In this document: piece by piece, positions 9,349 to 17,790 of the stretch
Layout: each line of letters starts with the position of its first letter
Numbering within the stretch: position 1 is the first letter of the stretch
Assembly: GCF_900258515.1 (NCBI RefSeq)
Contig: NZ_LT984884.1
Location: 2,267,353-2,331,352, forward strand
DNA length: 64,000 nucleotides
Origin: Lentibacillus sp. Marseille-P4043
GTDB taxonomy: Bacteria > Bacillota > Bacilli > Bacillales > Amphibacillaceae
Direction of reading: 5' to 3'
The notes under the pieces: model-generated
The model's input: the letters and a program-made list of their open reading frames with translations, nothing else
Told to the model about the DNA's origin: nothing
Databases searched by the model: none
Program-made: the position numbers and the translations under genes

Positions 9349-9477
9349 GCATAAGTGCGATTTCTGTAGTATAGGAAATAGTATAGTTTTTAAGCCATTA
9401 TGCAGTCTAAAGGATTTTACTGTTGCATTTTATCTGAATGTATGGTAACAATTAATAATAATCTTATATAAAATTGG

Positions 9478-9740
9478 CTTTGAAGGATCGAAGTAGATTT
9501 GCATTTCCCTGTTTAAGAGAGCTGGCGGCGGGTGGAAGCTGGTATATATTTGCAAACGAATTACAATCTGGAGCTTTTTCTTTTTTCATGATAGACAAGA
9601 CAAGTTTAGGACTCTAACTGTTGTCTTCCGAAGAAAACGGTGTGATCATCGTTAACAACCCCAGAGTGGCATATTTATGCAACAAGGGTGGTACCGCGAA
9701 TAAAATCTCGTCCCTTTTAACTTAAGGGATGAGGTTTTTT
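9478..9740 (+). promoter_or_regulatory. T-box riboswitch of tyrS (tyrosine-specific)
   Basis: The 554-bp gap between the PBP gene and tyrS holds a T-box leader. Visible elements: Stem I with the AGAGAGCTGG...GGGTGG region near 9516-9540; a specifier loop with codon TAC (9562-9564) for tRNA-Tyr; the T-box sequence AAGGGTGGTACCGCG (9684-9698); and a terminator stem CTCGTCCCTT (9707-9716) with AAGGGATGAG (9724-9733) followed by six T. Uncharged tRNA-Tyr pairing with the GGTA part of the T-box would stabilise the antiterminator and allow tyrS transcription. A weak -10-like TATAAA lies at 9467-9472. The rest of the gap shows no other feature. Confidence 0.95.
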
Positions 9741-9867
9741 ATTTTGCACTTTAAGAAAGTATAAAATTTTATAGGATTAAGCTATAAGGAAAAATTTCGG
9801 AAGCGGCTATAGGTGAGGCGAATGCCGAGTTTTTCTAACAAATTATCTACAATGGAGTGTGAAGTGA

Positions 9868-11139
9868 ATGAATATTTTACAGGATCTGAAACATCGTGGA
9901 TTGGTTCATCAAACAACTGATAATGATGGTTTGGAAGAATACTTACAAAATAATCAGGTTACATTATATGCAGGTTTTGATCCAACGGCAGATAGTTTGC
10001 ACATTGGCCATTTAGTTCCTGTATTAATGCTAAAAAGATTTCAAAAAGCCGGTCATAAACCAATCGCTTTGATTGGCGGTGGAACGGGAATGATTGGTGA
10101 TCCGAGTGGTCGATCAACTGAACGTTCGTTAAATGATGCTGCTGTTGTCAAAGGATTCAGCGAGAAAATTAAACAGCAATTAGCGCATATACTTGATTTT
10201 GATCATGGAGAGAATGCTGCGGTTGCCCGCAATAATCATGATTGGTTGGCAAGTATGACGATTATCGACTTTTTACGTGATGCCGGTAAGCATTTCGGGA
10301 TTAATTACATGCTTGCTAAAGAATCGGTTTCAGCACGAATCGAACAAGGTATCTCTTTTACAGAATTCAGTTACATGATTTTACAATCACTTGATTTTCT
10401 CAAACTGTATGAACAAGAAAATTGTACATTGCAAATCGGTGGTAGTGATCAATGGGGTAATATTACTGCTGGAATGGAACTGATTCGCCGGACAAATGCA
10501 CAACCGGATGAAGAAATTAAAGTATACGGATTAACTGTTCCACTTATTACCAAAGCAGACGGTACGAAATTCGGCAAAACTGCTGGCGGGGCTATTTGGT
10601 TGGATCCAGAAAAAACGACCCCATATGAATTTTACCAGTTCTGGATCAATACAGATGATCGTGATGTCATCAAGTTTTTGCATTACTTTACGTTTTTGGA
10701 ACAAGATGTATTGGGGCAATTGCAAGAGGAAGTAGAAAATCATCCGGAAAAACGGCTGGCACAAAAGCGATTGGCAGAGGAAGTCACTCGAATGGTTCAT
10801 AGTCAAGAAGCACTTGATCAGGCGCAAAAAATATCTGCTTCGTTATTCAGTGGTGATGTCAAGCAACTGTCTGCAGATGATATTGAGCAAGGATTCAAAG
10901 ATGTTCCAACGTATAAAATAGGAAAAGAGGAAATTGGACTAATTGACTTGCTGGTGAATGCTTCCATTTCCTCATCTAAACGGCAGGCAAGAGAAGATAT
11001 CAAGAACGGTGCGATTTACATCAACGGTGAACGTAATCAAGATTTACAATACACTGTCACTTCTGATGACCGAATTGAGGATAAATTTACGGTTATCCGA
11101 AGAGGGAAGAAGAAGTACTTTTTAATTCGTTATGCATAA
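9868..11139 (+). CDS. tyrS: Tyrosyl-tRNA synthetase
   Basis: Charges tRNA-Tyr with tyrosine in the cytoplasm; class I synthetase. The 423 residues equal the usual bacterial TyrS length (422 in B. subtilis). Visible motifs: HIGH signature at residues 45-48 (DSLHIGHLVP), GGGTGMIGDPSGRSTER, IGGSDQWGNITAG, and the KMSKS-like loop KFGKTAGG. The C-terminal S4-like RNA-binding domain is at about 355-420 (SSSKRQAREDIKNGAIYINGE). Its control by a TAC-specifier T-box leader confirms the amino acid. A GGAGTG ribosome site precedes the ATG. Confidence 0.97.
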   Translation: MNILQDLKHRGLVHQTTDNDGLEEYLQNNQVTLYAGFDPTADSLHIGHLVPVLMLKRFQKAGHKPIALIGGGTGMIGDPSGRSTERSLNDAAVVKGFSEKIKQQLAHILDFDHGENAAVARNNHDWLASMTIIDFLRDAGKHFGINYMLAKESVSARIEQGISFTEFSYMILQSLDFLKLYEQENCTLQIGGSDQWGNITAGMELIRRTNAQPDEEIKVYGLTVPLITKADGTKFGKTAGGAIWLDPEKTTPYEFYQFWINTDDRDVIKFLHYFTFLEQDVLGQLQEEVENHPEKRLAQKRLAEEVTRMVHSQEALDQAQKISASLFSGDVKQLSADDIEQGFKDVPTYKIGKEEIGLIDLLVNASISSSKRQAREDIKNGAIYINGERNQDLQYTVTSDDRIEDKFTVIRRGKKKYFLIRYA

Positions 11140-11140
11140 A

Positions 11141-11181
11141 AATAAAACGGGTATCCGGAGTAACGGGATACCCGTTTTATT
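11141..11181 (+). terminator. Strong terminator after tyrS
   Basis: A 16-bp perfect stem, 11141-11156 with 11166-11181, GC-rich centre (CGGGTATCC) and A/T flanks, directly after the tyrS stop. Confidence 0.94.
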
Positions 11182-11215
11182 TTACTTTAACATCAAACGA
11201 TAGGTGAATTGACTA

Positions 11216-11565
11216 TTATCATTTCGTAATGTTTGTTGCTTTTTAAATTTCGTAGTTGATAGAAAAAGCGACGTAATTAGGAAATTGCTCTCCCGCCGCA
11301 GTCTTGATCGGGTTGATGTTTCCACGCACCGGTCGATGTTCCCACGCTCGGGCTGATGTTTCCGCGATTCCGGTCGATGTTCTCGCACTCGGGCTGATGT
11401 TCTCGTATTCGGGTTGATGTTCCCGCGCTCGGGCTGATGTTTCCAGAGATCAGAGTCAGCCACTCAACCCACATTAGAGTGAGAGAAAGCGTCACAAAAA
11501 GAATTATCACTACATCGCATTTTATATCTTTTGTGTCAAAAACCACCATCTATTAGAAAACAGCT
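11216..11565 (+). mobile_element. Interspersed element copy 1 (ends A left, B right; tandem-repeat interior)
   Basis: The left 85 bp match, with few changes, the left end of copy 3 (60177 on) and the reverse complement of the right end of copy 2. Shared landmarks are GTTTGTTGCTT, ATTTCGTAG, GATA, GCGAC, AGGAAATTGCTCTCCCGCCG. The right end (reverse strand AGCTGTTTTCTAATAGAT and AGATATAAAATGCGAT) matches the B ends of copies 2 and 3, with about 30 bp missing near the tip. Between the ends, this copy carries a 20-bp tandem repeat in place of the GC-rich arms. No protein gene is credible inside it. It lies between the tyrS and rpsD terminators. The left boundary is approximate, and no clear target duplication was found for this copy. 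Confidence 0.7.
11302..11446. repeat. Degenerate 20-bp tandem repeat, about seven units
   Basis: GATGTT recurs at 11315, 11335, 11355, 11376, 11396, 11416 and 11436, i.e. spacings of 20, 20, 21, 20, 20 and 20 bp. A typical unit is GGGCTGATGTTCCCGCGCTC. Units differ mainly at CTG/TCG/TTG and in the CCGCG segment. Because 20 is not a multiple of 3, no single protein repeat is preserved. The array is the interior of interspersed element copy 1. Confidence 0.9.
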
Positions 11566-11571
11566 TAATAC

Positions 11572-11605
11572 AAAAAGCCTCTAGAAAGATTTCTAGAGGC
11601 TTTTT
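11572..11605. terminator. Terminator of rpsD
   Basis: AAAAAGCCTCTAGAAA (11572-11587) pairs with 11590-11605, giving a long symmetrical stem just downstream of the rpsD stop on the minus strand, flanked by A/T runs. Confidence 0.9.
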
Positions 11606-11618
11606 GATGGTATTCAGC

Positions 11619-12221
11619 TTAACGAGAGTAGAACTCGACGATAAGTGCTTCGTTAATTTCAGCTGGAAGCTCAGAACGCTCAGGGTAGCGAGTATAAGTA
11701 CCTTCTAATTTATCTGCATCAAATGAAACATATTCAGGTACGAAATTATTCACTTCAATAGCTTCTTTAACGATATCTAGGTTACGTGAACGCTCACGTA
11801 GACCGATAACTTGACCTGGTTTTAGACGATATGATGGGATGTCCACACGTTTACCATCTACAGTCACATGACCATGGTTTACCAACTGACGTGCTTGTCG
11901 ACGTGTACGAGCAAGACCAAAACGATAAACAAGGTTATCCAAACGTGATTCAAGTAAAATCATGAAGTTTTCACCATGGATACCTTTCATTTTACCAGCT
12001 TCATTAAACGTGTTTTTGTATTGACGTTCGTTTAAACCGTACATGAAGCGAAGTTTTTGTTTTTCTTGTTGTTGCAAGCCATATTCAGAAATTTTCTTGC
12101 GTTGGTTTGGGCCATGTTGCCCGGGAGCGTAAGGACGTTTATCTAATTCCTTACCAGTTCCAGTTAATGAAATGCCAAGACGACGGGATTTCTTCCATAC
12201 GGATCCAGTATATCGTGCCAT
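11619..12221 (-). CDS. rpsD: 30S ribosomal protein S4
   Basis: Primary 16S rRNA-binding protein that nucleates 30S assembly. The 200 residues match B. subtilis S4. N-terminus [26 protein letters not shown], then the S4 RNA-binding domain at about 92-155 ([32 protein letters not shown]), and the C-terminal [18 protein letters not shown], all highly conserved. It stands alone, as in Bacillus, with its own promoter, a long leader suited to S4 autoregulation, and a terminator. A strong GGAGGA ribosome site precedes the ATG. Confidence 0.98.
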   Translation of the reverse strand: MARYTGSVWKKSRRLGISLTGTGKELDKRPYAPGQHGPNQRKKISEYGLQQQEKQKLRFMYGLNERQYKNTFNEAGKMKGIHGENFMILLESRLDNLVYRFGLARTRRQARQLVNHGHVTVDGKRVDIPSYRLKPGQVIGLRERSRNLDIVKEAIEVNNFVPEYVSFDADKLEGTYTRYPERSELPAEINEALIVEFYSR

Positions 12222-12408
12222 AAGACATTTCCTCCTTTATATTTTATTTGCATAAAAATAAAAACCGTGTTCCAGCAGCTTGTTCATTTTGTTTTCATGT
12301 ACCATCGCTCCAGCAGCAGAGAGTTACACGATACACCTCATAAAAAATAATGAAGAGGAACAAAATGATCTCAAACGCAGTTCACTTAGGCCGCTTTTAT
12401 TTTACACA
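12222..12408 (-). promoter_or_regulatory. Probable S4-autoregulatory leader of rpsD
   Basis: About 187 nt of untranslated RNA lie between the predicted start site and rpsD. In Firmicutes, S4 represses its own gene by binding a structured leader that mimics its rRNA site. On the minus strand the leader contains two copies of CTGCTGGA (near 12310 and 12268) and several complementary segments, but I could not verify the full fold. The identification rests mainly on position. Confidence 0.55.
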
Positions 12409-12414
12409 ACGATT

Positions 12415-12443
12415 AGTATATAAGTTTTAACAATGAAAGTCAA
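12415..12443 (-). promoter_or_regulatory. Sigma-A promoter of rpsD
   Basis: On the minus strand, TTGACT (12443-12438), a 17-bp spacer and TATACT (12420-12415). This is a near-consensus vegetative promoter pointing toward rpsD. Confidence 0.85.
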
Positions 12444-12569
12444 TAATTTCATCGTAAACTATAAAATTTGAACAAATAAAGATTATTATATAGGAAAATG
12501 TATCTAGATCCGATATAATAAAAATTAAAGAGAAGGACGTTCTAAATTATCCTTATGATAGGTGATAAT

Positions 12570-14444
12570 ATGATAGCAAATGATAGGCAACAAGAAAAGT
12601 TACGCGGCATATTTTATGAACTCATTTTAAGTAGTCCGAATCATTCCTATGATAATCTGCTTTCCATTCTTACGTTGAAGTTACAGGAACTATTTCATTT
12701 TTCACATGTCGCTATTTATGTTTATAATAATTGGAACAAATCATATGAGCTAACAGGTGGACACACGGAGGGGGTGTTCAAAACACTTCTTTTTAACGAT
12801 GATGAATTTAAGACCTATGATCATTCCATTATTCAGGTGAACGGGGAGCGGGTACTTCAGGAGACACCGGATTTATCAAATTCATTCGTCATTCCATTAA
12901 GACCAAATAATGAACACACTAGTATTATATTTGTATCCATCCCGATACATGGTGAATTAGTCTCAGTTGAATTACTCAACTCATTGAAAAAACAACTCGA
13001 ACAATTTCTTCGCGTTATTCATTACCATAATAGGAATGAAGAAAACAGTAAAAAGGATAAATTCCTGTTTGATTTGACATCGCGTTTTTATGCTTTAACA
13101 AATAAACAGGATATTTTGACAGAAATTACGAATGCGTTAAAAAAACTTTATCCAGACTTTACCTTTTACTTGCTACTGTCACAAGACTACGATGTAGAAG
13201 GTTCTTTACCGGTTAGAACAATCGAATACAGTGACGATGCGACAAAACGTGTTAGTACACAAGCGTTTATGACTGGAGAAGTACAATTGGAAGATAGAAT
13301 GCATACGAAAAACACTTGCCTATATGCGCCGTTGAAAGGGAATCAGGGTGTTTATGGTGTGTTGCAAATTATCACCCCACAAATTGTCAATTTTCCAGAA
13401 GAAGAGATTACGTTTATAATGCAATTCGCAAGCGTTGCTGGGAAAGCAATCGAGAATGTTACGCTTTATTTGCATTCTAAACACTTGGTTACTGATTTGA
13501 AAATGATTAATGATGTGACACATAAATTAAATTCTAATTTAAAGCGCTCCGAGATCACTGCAATTGTCAAGCAAAAAATTGTGGATGTTTGTAGCGCATC
13601 ACAAGTTGGTTTTGCCTATTATCAAGAAGAAAAGGGAAATAACTTTGATATGTTATCCGGCAGTACAGACTTTTTTTATTCTAAAGAAGGCTTCGATTTT
13701 ACAGAACACATTCTTGATAAAATGAAGTCCAATAAAGAGCCCATTTTTAGTGGTGATTATACAAATGTGGTAATAGAATTGCCATTTCGTTCTGTAATGG
13801 CAATTCCTATGCTCCATTCCGGCATGATACATGGTGTTATTATTATTATGCACGAAGAAGGCTACTTTTTCTCGTTTGATAACTTTAAATTAATGCAATC
13901 ATTGATTCAGCATTCTACTTTAGCATTGGCAAATTCAATTTTGAAAGATAGGCTAGAGAGTGCAGTAATTACTGATTATCTTACAAAACTGTATTCTAGA
14001 AATTATTTGGATGAAAAGATTCAAGAACATATTACAACAGGTGAAAAAGGTGCGTTAATTTTATTTGATATTGATGATTTTAAAAAGGTTAACGACCGGT
14101 ATGGGCATTATATAGGGGATGAGGTAATTAAACAAGTTGCTAAAATTATCAAAATGCATTTAGGGAAAAATGATATCCCTGCCAGGTGGGGCGGAGAGGA
14201 ATTGGCAATTTATCTACCAAACGCAAGCATTGATGATGGCGTTAAAATGGCTAGTCAAATTAGAAAACAGGCGGAACATGATACAGACCCGATGATTACG
14301 TTATCTTGTGGTGTTTCAACGTGGTCCGATAAATCAAATGATTCTGTTCAAGCTGTTTTTATCCAGGCTGATAAGGCCCTGTACGAAGCGAAAAGCATAG
14401 GAAAAAATTGTGTTGTTAATGAGAATGTGTTGATAAAAGATTAG
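12570..14444 (+). CDS. dgcP: GAF-GGDEF protein, probable diguanylate cyclase (DgcP/YtrP-type)
   Basis: Likely makes the second messenger c-di-GMP. In 624 residues: GAF-type sensor regions near 1-150, 165-300 and 315-460 (for example VCSASQVGFAYYQEEKGNNFD), then a GGDEF domain from about 460 with LTKLYSRNYLDEKI, ALILFDIDDFKKVNDRYGH and the active-site variant GGEEL. Glu in the third position is seen in active cyclases. No membrane segment, so cytoplasmic. The ATG at 12570 is preferred because AGGTGAT lies just before it; an ATG 15 bp earlier has a poorly placed ribosome site. It occupies the same place after rpsD as B. subtilis ytrP (dgcP). A -10-like TATAAT is at 12514-12519. Confidence 0.88.
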   Translation: MIANDRQQEKLRGIFYELILSSPNHSYDNLLSILTLKLQELFHFSHVAIYVYNNWNKSYELTGGHTEGVFKTLLFNDDEFKTYDHSIIQVNGERVLQETPDLSNSFVIPLRPNNEHTSIIFVSIPIHGELVSVELLNSLKKQLEQFLRVIHYHNRNEENSKKDKFLFDLTSRFYALTNKQDILTEITNALKKLYPDFTFYLLLSQDYDVEGSLPVRTIEYSDDATKRVSTQAFMTGEVQLEDRMHTKNTCLYAPLKGNQGVYGVLQIITPQIVNFPEEEITFIMQFASVAGKAIENVTLYLHSKHLVTDLKMINDVTHKLNSNLKRSEITAIVKQKIVDVCSASQVGFAYYQEEKGNNFDMLSGSTDFFYSKEGFDFTEHILDKMKSNKEPIFSGDYTNVVIELPFRSVMAIPMLHSGMIHGVIIIMHEEGYFFSFDNFKLMQSLIQHSTLALANSILKDRLESAVITDYLTKLYSRNYLDEKIQEHITTGEKGALILFDIDDFKKVNDRYGHYIGDEVIKQVAKIIKMHLGKNDIPARWGGEELAIYLPNASIDDGVKMASQIRKQAEHDTDPMITLSCGVSTWSDKSNDSVQAVFIQADKALYEAKSIGKNCVVNENVLIKD

Positions 14445-14447
14445 AAG

Positions 14448-14491
14448 ACACGAAATGTTGCGTTTTAACAAAGAACGCAACATTTGTGTTT
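14448..14491 (+). terminator. Terminator after the GGDEF gene
   Basis: AAATGTTGCGTT (14453-14464) pairs with AACGCAACATTT (14474-14485); flanking ACAC/GTGT extends the stem. A T-rich tail follows. Confidence 0.85.
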
Positions 14492-14543
14492 GTATAAGTA
14501 AGCATGTCTGTTTATGAAAGATTGCTGTTTTTTGCACAATAGA

Positions 14544-15026
14544 TTAACTCAAAAAGTCTTCTACAATTCGAGCGTACTTCTCAATGTAAACTTCGTCTGT
14601 TTCATCGAAGCGATTTGTACTTGGACTATCAATATCAAGGACACCATATATTTCATCATTTACAATCAGTGGTACAACAATTTCGGATCTGCTGGCACTG
14701 TCACAAGCAATATGTCCAGAGAACTGATTGACGTCGGCTACCCGCTGCGTTTTTCGGTCGCTTATGGCTGTTCCGCAAACTCCTTTACCATACGGGATTC
14801 GGATGCATGCAGGTAGGCCTTGAAATGGTCCGAGAACTAACTCATCTTCTTTCCAGATATAAAACCCAACCCAATTGACATCTTCCAAGAATTGATTTAA
14901 TAATGCTGAGGCGTTAGATAATATAGCAATGGAATCTGGTTCGCCATCTAGTAGTGCTTTTAACTGTTTTAAAACCAACTCGTAATCATCCACTTTGTTT
15001 CCAGAATAATTTTTTACATGAAACAT
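14544..15026 (-). CDS. msrC: Free methionine-(R)-sulfoxide reductase, GAF-type
   Basis: Reduces free L-methionine-(R)-sulfoxide in oxidative damage repair. The 160 residues form a single GAF domain typical of fRMsr (B. subtilis YtsP). The three family cysteines are present: LPACIRIPYGKGVCGTAIS and GHIACDSASRSEIVVPL. DVNQFSGHIACD and VLDIDSP are also signatures. The start MFHVKNY has AGGAAA upstream. Divergent from refZ, as in B. subtilis, sharing a 115-bp intergenic region with an inverted repeat. Confidence in the family is high; the symbol follows E. coli use. Confidence 0.9.
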   Translation of the reverse strand: MFHVKNYSGNKVDDYELVLKQLKALLDGEPDSIAILSNASALLNQFLEDVNWVGFYIWKEDELVLGPFQGLPACIRIPYGKGVCGTAISDRKTQRVADVNQFSGHIACDSASRSEIVVPLIVNDEIYGVLDIDSPSTNRFDETDEVYIEKYARIVEDFLS

Positions 15027-15054
15027 AGTACATTTTCCTTTCTGTAGATGAATT

Positions 15055-15081
15055 TCGACAACTGTATGCAGTTAATGTCGA
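15055..15081. promoter_or_regulatory. Inverted repeat in the msrC-refZ divergent region
   Basis: TCGACA (15055-15060) and TGTCGA (15076-15081) form an outer dyad. An inner dyad AACTG-TATG-CAGTT (15060-15073) lies within it, with a slightly different centre. A candidate operator, possibly for the TetR-family RefZ itself. Confidence 0.45.
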
Positions 15082-15141
15082 GAAGAACTTGCAGGATAAT
15101 TGTCCACTTTGTCGTAAATATGAAGTAAGGAGATGAAAATA

Positions 15142-15744
15142 GTGAAAAATAATCCCTCAAAACAAAAAGTAATTGACGCAGCATCCGCTCTGTTTTACCA
15201 AAAGGGGTTTGACGGTACATCAGTGCGCGATATAGCTGATAAAGCATGTGTTAACGTTTCATTAATCAGCTATTATTTTAAAAGCAAGCAAGGCCTTTTA
15301 GAACATGGTGTAACGCAATATTATGAAACCTACCTTAAAACGGTTGAAGAAACATTGCAACTATCAAAGGCGGATTCAAAGCTTGAAAGACTAAAGAAGG
15401 TAGTGGAGACAATTATACAATATAGACAAAATAATCACCAATTTTCTTGCTTTATTTTACGTGAACTCTCCCTTGATTCCGTTTTTGTCCGGGAAATGGC
15501 AGTTACATATATAGCAAAAGAAAATTATTATTTGAGCAATGCATTTTTTTCGATATTGGAAGAAAAGCAAGTGCAATATATGGATCGGGAATTTTTGTTT
15601 ATGCAATTAAAAGGAATGTTAATTACACCATATGTTTTGCAAAATGAATGGAAAAATCAAGTGATCGGTGAGCAATCACATCATATGTTTGTGAAAAAGT
15701 ATGTAAGAACGATACATAAATGGCTGGATTTTATCGTTTCATAG
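15142..15744 (+). CDS. refZ: TetR-family DNA-binding regulator RefZ
   Basis: In B. subtilis RefZ (YttP) binds motifs around the origin and tunes FtsZ ring placement and chromosome capture at sporulation onset. The 200 residues hold an N-terminal TetR HTH (KVIDAASALFYQKGFDGTSVRDIADKACVNVSLISYYFKSKQGLLEHGV), and the rest fits the RefZ dimer domain (IIQYRQNNHQFSCFILRELSLDSVFVREM). The GTG at 15142 is preferred: AGGAG (15128-15132) is 9 bp upstream, whereas the in-frame ATG at 15133 abuts the ribosome site. Its place between msrC and ezrA matches yttP. Eight G residues (15744-15751) follow the stop. Confidence 0.88.
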   Translation: MKNNPSKQKVIDAASALFYQKGFDGTSVRDIADKACVNVSLISYYFKSKQGLLEHGVTQYYETYLKTVEETLQLSKADSKLERLKKVVETIIQYRQNNHQFSCFILRELSLDSVFVREMAVTYIAKENYYLSNAFFSILEEKQVQYMDREFLFMQLKGMLITPYVLQNEWKNQVIGEQSHHMFVKKYVRTIHKWLDFIVS

Positions 15745-15752
15745 GGGGGGGA

Positions 15753-15795
15753 TGAGAGAAATTGGCTTGCATATTGGGGCCATTCTCTTTTTTTT
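15753..15795 (+). terminator. Terminator after refZ
   Basis: An imperfect stem, AGAGAAATTGGC with GCCATTCTCT, is followed by a run of T. Confidence 0.7.
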
Positions 15796-15854
15796 GCAAT
15801 AACAGATAAAAAATTTGTCAAATCGTTAATTTATTTGAATTTTTTTAGCCAAAA

Positions 15855-15884
15855 TTGTTGTATACATGGTATCATAAATATAAT
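15855..15884 (+). promoter_or_regulatory. Candidate sigma-A promoter of ezrA
   Basis: TTGTTG (15855-15860), an 18-bp spacer and TATAAT (15879-15884), about 110 bp upstream of ezrA. Confidence 0.6.
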
Positions 15885-15993
15885 AATGATAGAGTCGACA
15901 TTTTTTAAAATAGAATAGATACCTGTTTTTAAAAATAGAGTCTAAGGGGAATTAATCCTCTTATACAGGAAGGAATAAGTTAGGGGGCTTTTT

Positions 15994-17691
15994 ATGGCAT
16001 ATATCATTGGAACTATACTAGTTATAATCGCATTAATTATTGTTGGCCTTATTTTACGAAAACGGGTATATGATGTTGTTGATCGGCAAGAAAGCTGGAA
16101 AATGGATATTATGAACCGGAATATTGCTTCCGAACTGCAACGAATTAAAAATCTAAATTTATCAGGCGAGACACAAGTTAAGTTTGAAACCTGGAAAGAA
16201 CGCTGGGAGTACATTATAACCCGCGAATTGCCAGACATTGAAGAGTACTTATTAGATGCGGAAGAAGCTGCAGACAGATATCGTTTCTCAACAGCTAAGA
16301 AAATTTTACGTAAGGCTGATCAAACATTACAATCGATCGAAAGTGATATTGAAAACATATTGCAGGAATTAGATCAACTGCTGGAGTCAGAAGAAACGAG
16401 TCGATTAGAAATAGAGCAAATTCAACCGGAAATGAAGGAACTTAGAAAGAAGCTTTCCCAGCATCGTTATCAATATGGCAAGGCTGATGCTCATTTTGAT
16501 AATGCTATTGATGAACTTGAAAAGCGGTTGAAACAATATCATGAATTTACTCAATCGGGCGATTATCATGAAGCACAACAACTTGTTGACGAATTAAAGG
16601 TGGAGTTTGCGACGATTCGGCAGCAAATTAATGATTTTCCTACTATTTATAAGTCATGTAAACACGACTTACCGGCACAACTAGATGAGTTACTTACAGG
16701 AATTAAAGGTATGAAAGATGATGGATATCGTGTTGAACATCTTGGTTTTGAAAAAGAAATACATAACTACCAACGACGTTTGTCAGATTGTGTTACTTCT
16801 TTAGATAAAGGTGATTTAGAAGATGCGAGACAAATTATTCCTGAACTGGAAGAAAGAATAAAAGAAATGTATGTGCTGCTGGAAAAAGAAGCCATCGCTA
16901 AAAACTATATTGAAACACAAATTCCGAGTTATCGTCATTTGTTGGATGAGTTAAGTACATCTTTTCACGAGACAAAAATTGAAGTTGAGGAATTAAAACA
17001 AGCCTATTATTTTGAAGATGGGGATATGGAAAAATACTTAACATTAGACAAAGCGATTTCCCAACTGAGAAAACAATTTGATGAATTATCAATAGAAATC
17101 GAGAATGAAGATACGTCTCATATGGAATTGCGTGAAATGATTGAAGCAGGTTTTAAACAAATAGAATCATTACAAGCGGAACTTGAAGCATTTAAAAAAC
17201 GTATTCGTGCTTTGCGAAAAGATGAATTGGAAGCTAAAGAGAAGTTATCAGAAGTGAAAAACCAGCTTAATGACACGTTGCGAAAACTGAATAAGAGTAA
17301 TATCCCGGGTGTACCAACGTTTATTTGGAATTTGTCTGAAACGGCAAACGAAAAAAATGCCCAAGTTTTGAAGACTTTAGAAAAAAAACCACTGGATATT
17401 ACCGAAGTGCAACATGCAATAACCGAAGCGGAGAAGGCAATTGATACTGTCGTTGAACAAACAGATATGATGCTTGACCAGGCCTATTTAACGGAGCAAG
17501 TAATTCAATATGCTAACCGATATCGTAGTCAATACCCTCTTCTAGCAGCTAAGTTAGCTGAATCTGAACGTTTATTTCGATCATATGAATATGAATTATC
17601 ACTTGAACAGGCGGCTAAGGCATTAGAAGAAATTGAGCCCGGTGCATTAAAACGAATTGAAGCATTCCAGGAAGAAGAGGTTTTAAACTAA
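15994..17691 (+). CDS. ezrA: Septation ring formation regulator EzrA
   Basis: Membrane-anchored negative regulator of FtsZ ring assembly that also links division with cell-wall synthesis. The 565 residues match B. subtilis (562). There is one N-terminal membrane segment (AYIIGTILVIIALIIVGLIL, residues 2-21), short extracellular end, then a long cytoplasmic region of spectrin-like helices rich in Glu, Lys and Leu. IEEYLLDAEEAADRYRFSTAKKILRKAD near 80 is a family signature. The ATG follows TAGGGGGC. In B. subtilis ezrA lies directly before nifZ-thiI; here a mobile-type element separates them. Confidence 0.96.
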   Translation: MAYIIGTILVIIALIIVGLILRKRVYDVVDRQESWKMDIMNRNIASELQRIKNLNLSGETQVKFETWKERWEYIITRELPDIEEYLLDAEEAADRYRFSTAKKILRKADQTLQSIESDIENILQELDQLLESEETSRLEIEQIQPEMKELRKKLSQHRYQYGKADAHFDNAIDELEKRLKQYHEFTQSGDYHEAQQLVDELKVEFATIRQQINDFPTIYKSCKHDLPAQLDELLTGIKGMKDDGYRVEHLGFEKEIHNYQRRLSDCVTSLDKGDLEDARQIIPELEERIKEMYVLLEKEAIAKNYIETQIPSYRHLLDELSTSFHETKIEVEELKQAYYFEDGDMEKYLTLDKAISQLRKQFDELSIEIENEDTSHMELREMIEAGFKQIESLQAELEAFKKRIRALRKDELEAKEKLSEVKNQLNDTLRKLNKSNIPGVPTFIWNLSETANEKNAQVLKTLEKKPLDITEVQHAITEAEKAIDTVVEQTDMMLDQAYLTEQVIQYANRYRSQYPLLAAKLAESERLFRSYEYELSLEQAAKALEEIEPGALKRIEAFQEEEVLN

Positions 17692-17715
17692 CATAGAGAA
17701 AAAAGATCTACTTTT

Positions 17716-17764
17716 AGGCTGTCTTACGGAGTAGGATTCAAATATCCTTTCCTTAAGTCAGCCT
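17716..17764 (+). terminator. Possible terminator after ezrA
   Basis: AGGCTGTCTTA (17716-17726) pairs with TAAGTCAGCCT (17754-17764), 10 of 11 bases, over a 27-nt loop. There is little T tail, so strength is uncertain. Confidence 0.5.
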
Positions 17765-17790
17765 TGCTTATTGATCGAGTTTTAGTATAT

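Noticed and set aside
11302..11446. CRISPR array
   Set aside because: Units are contiguous and degenerate with no unique spacers, and no cas genes are present.
11182..11549. Two minus-strand reading frames of about 90 codons with repeated REHQPE/GNISPS-like peptides
   Set aside because: They arise from the 20-bp tandem repeat read in different frames, have no ribosome sites, and overlap a mobile-type element.
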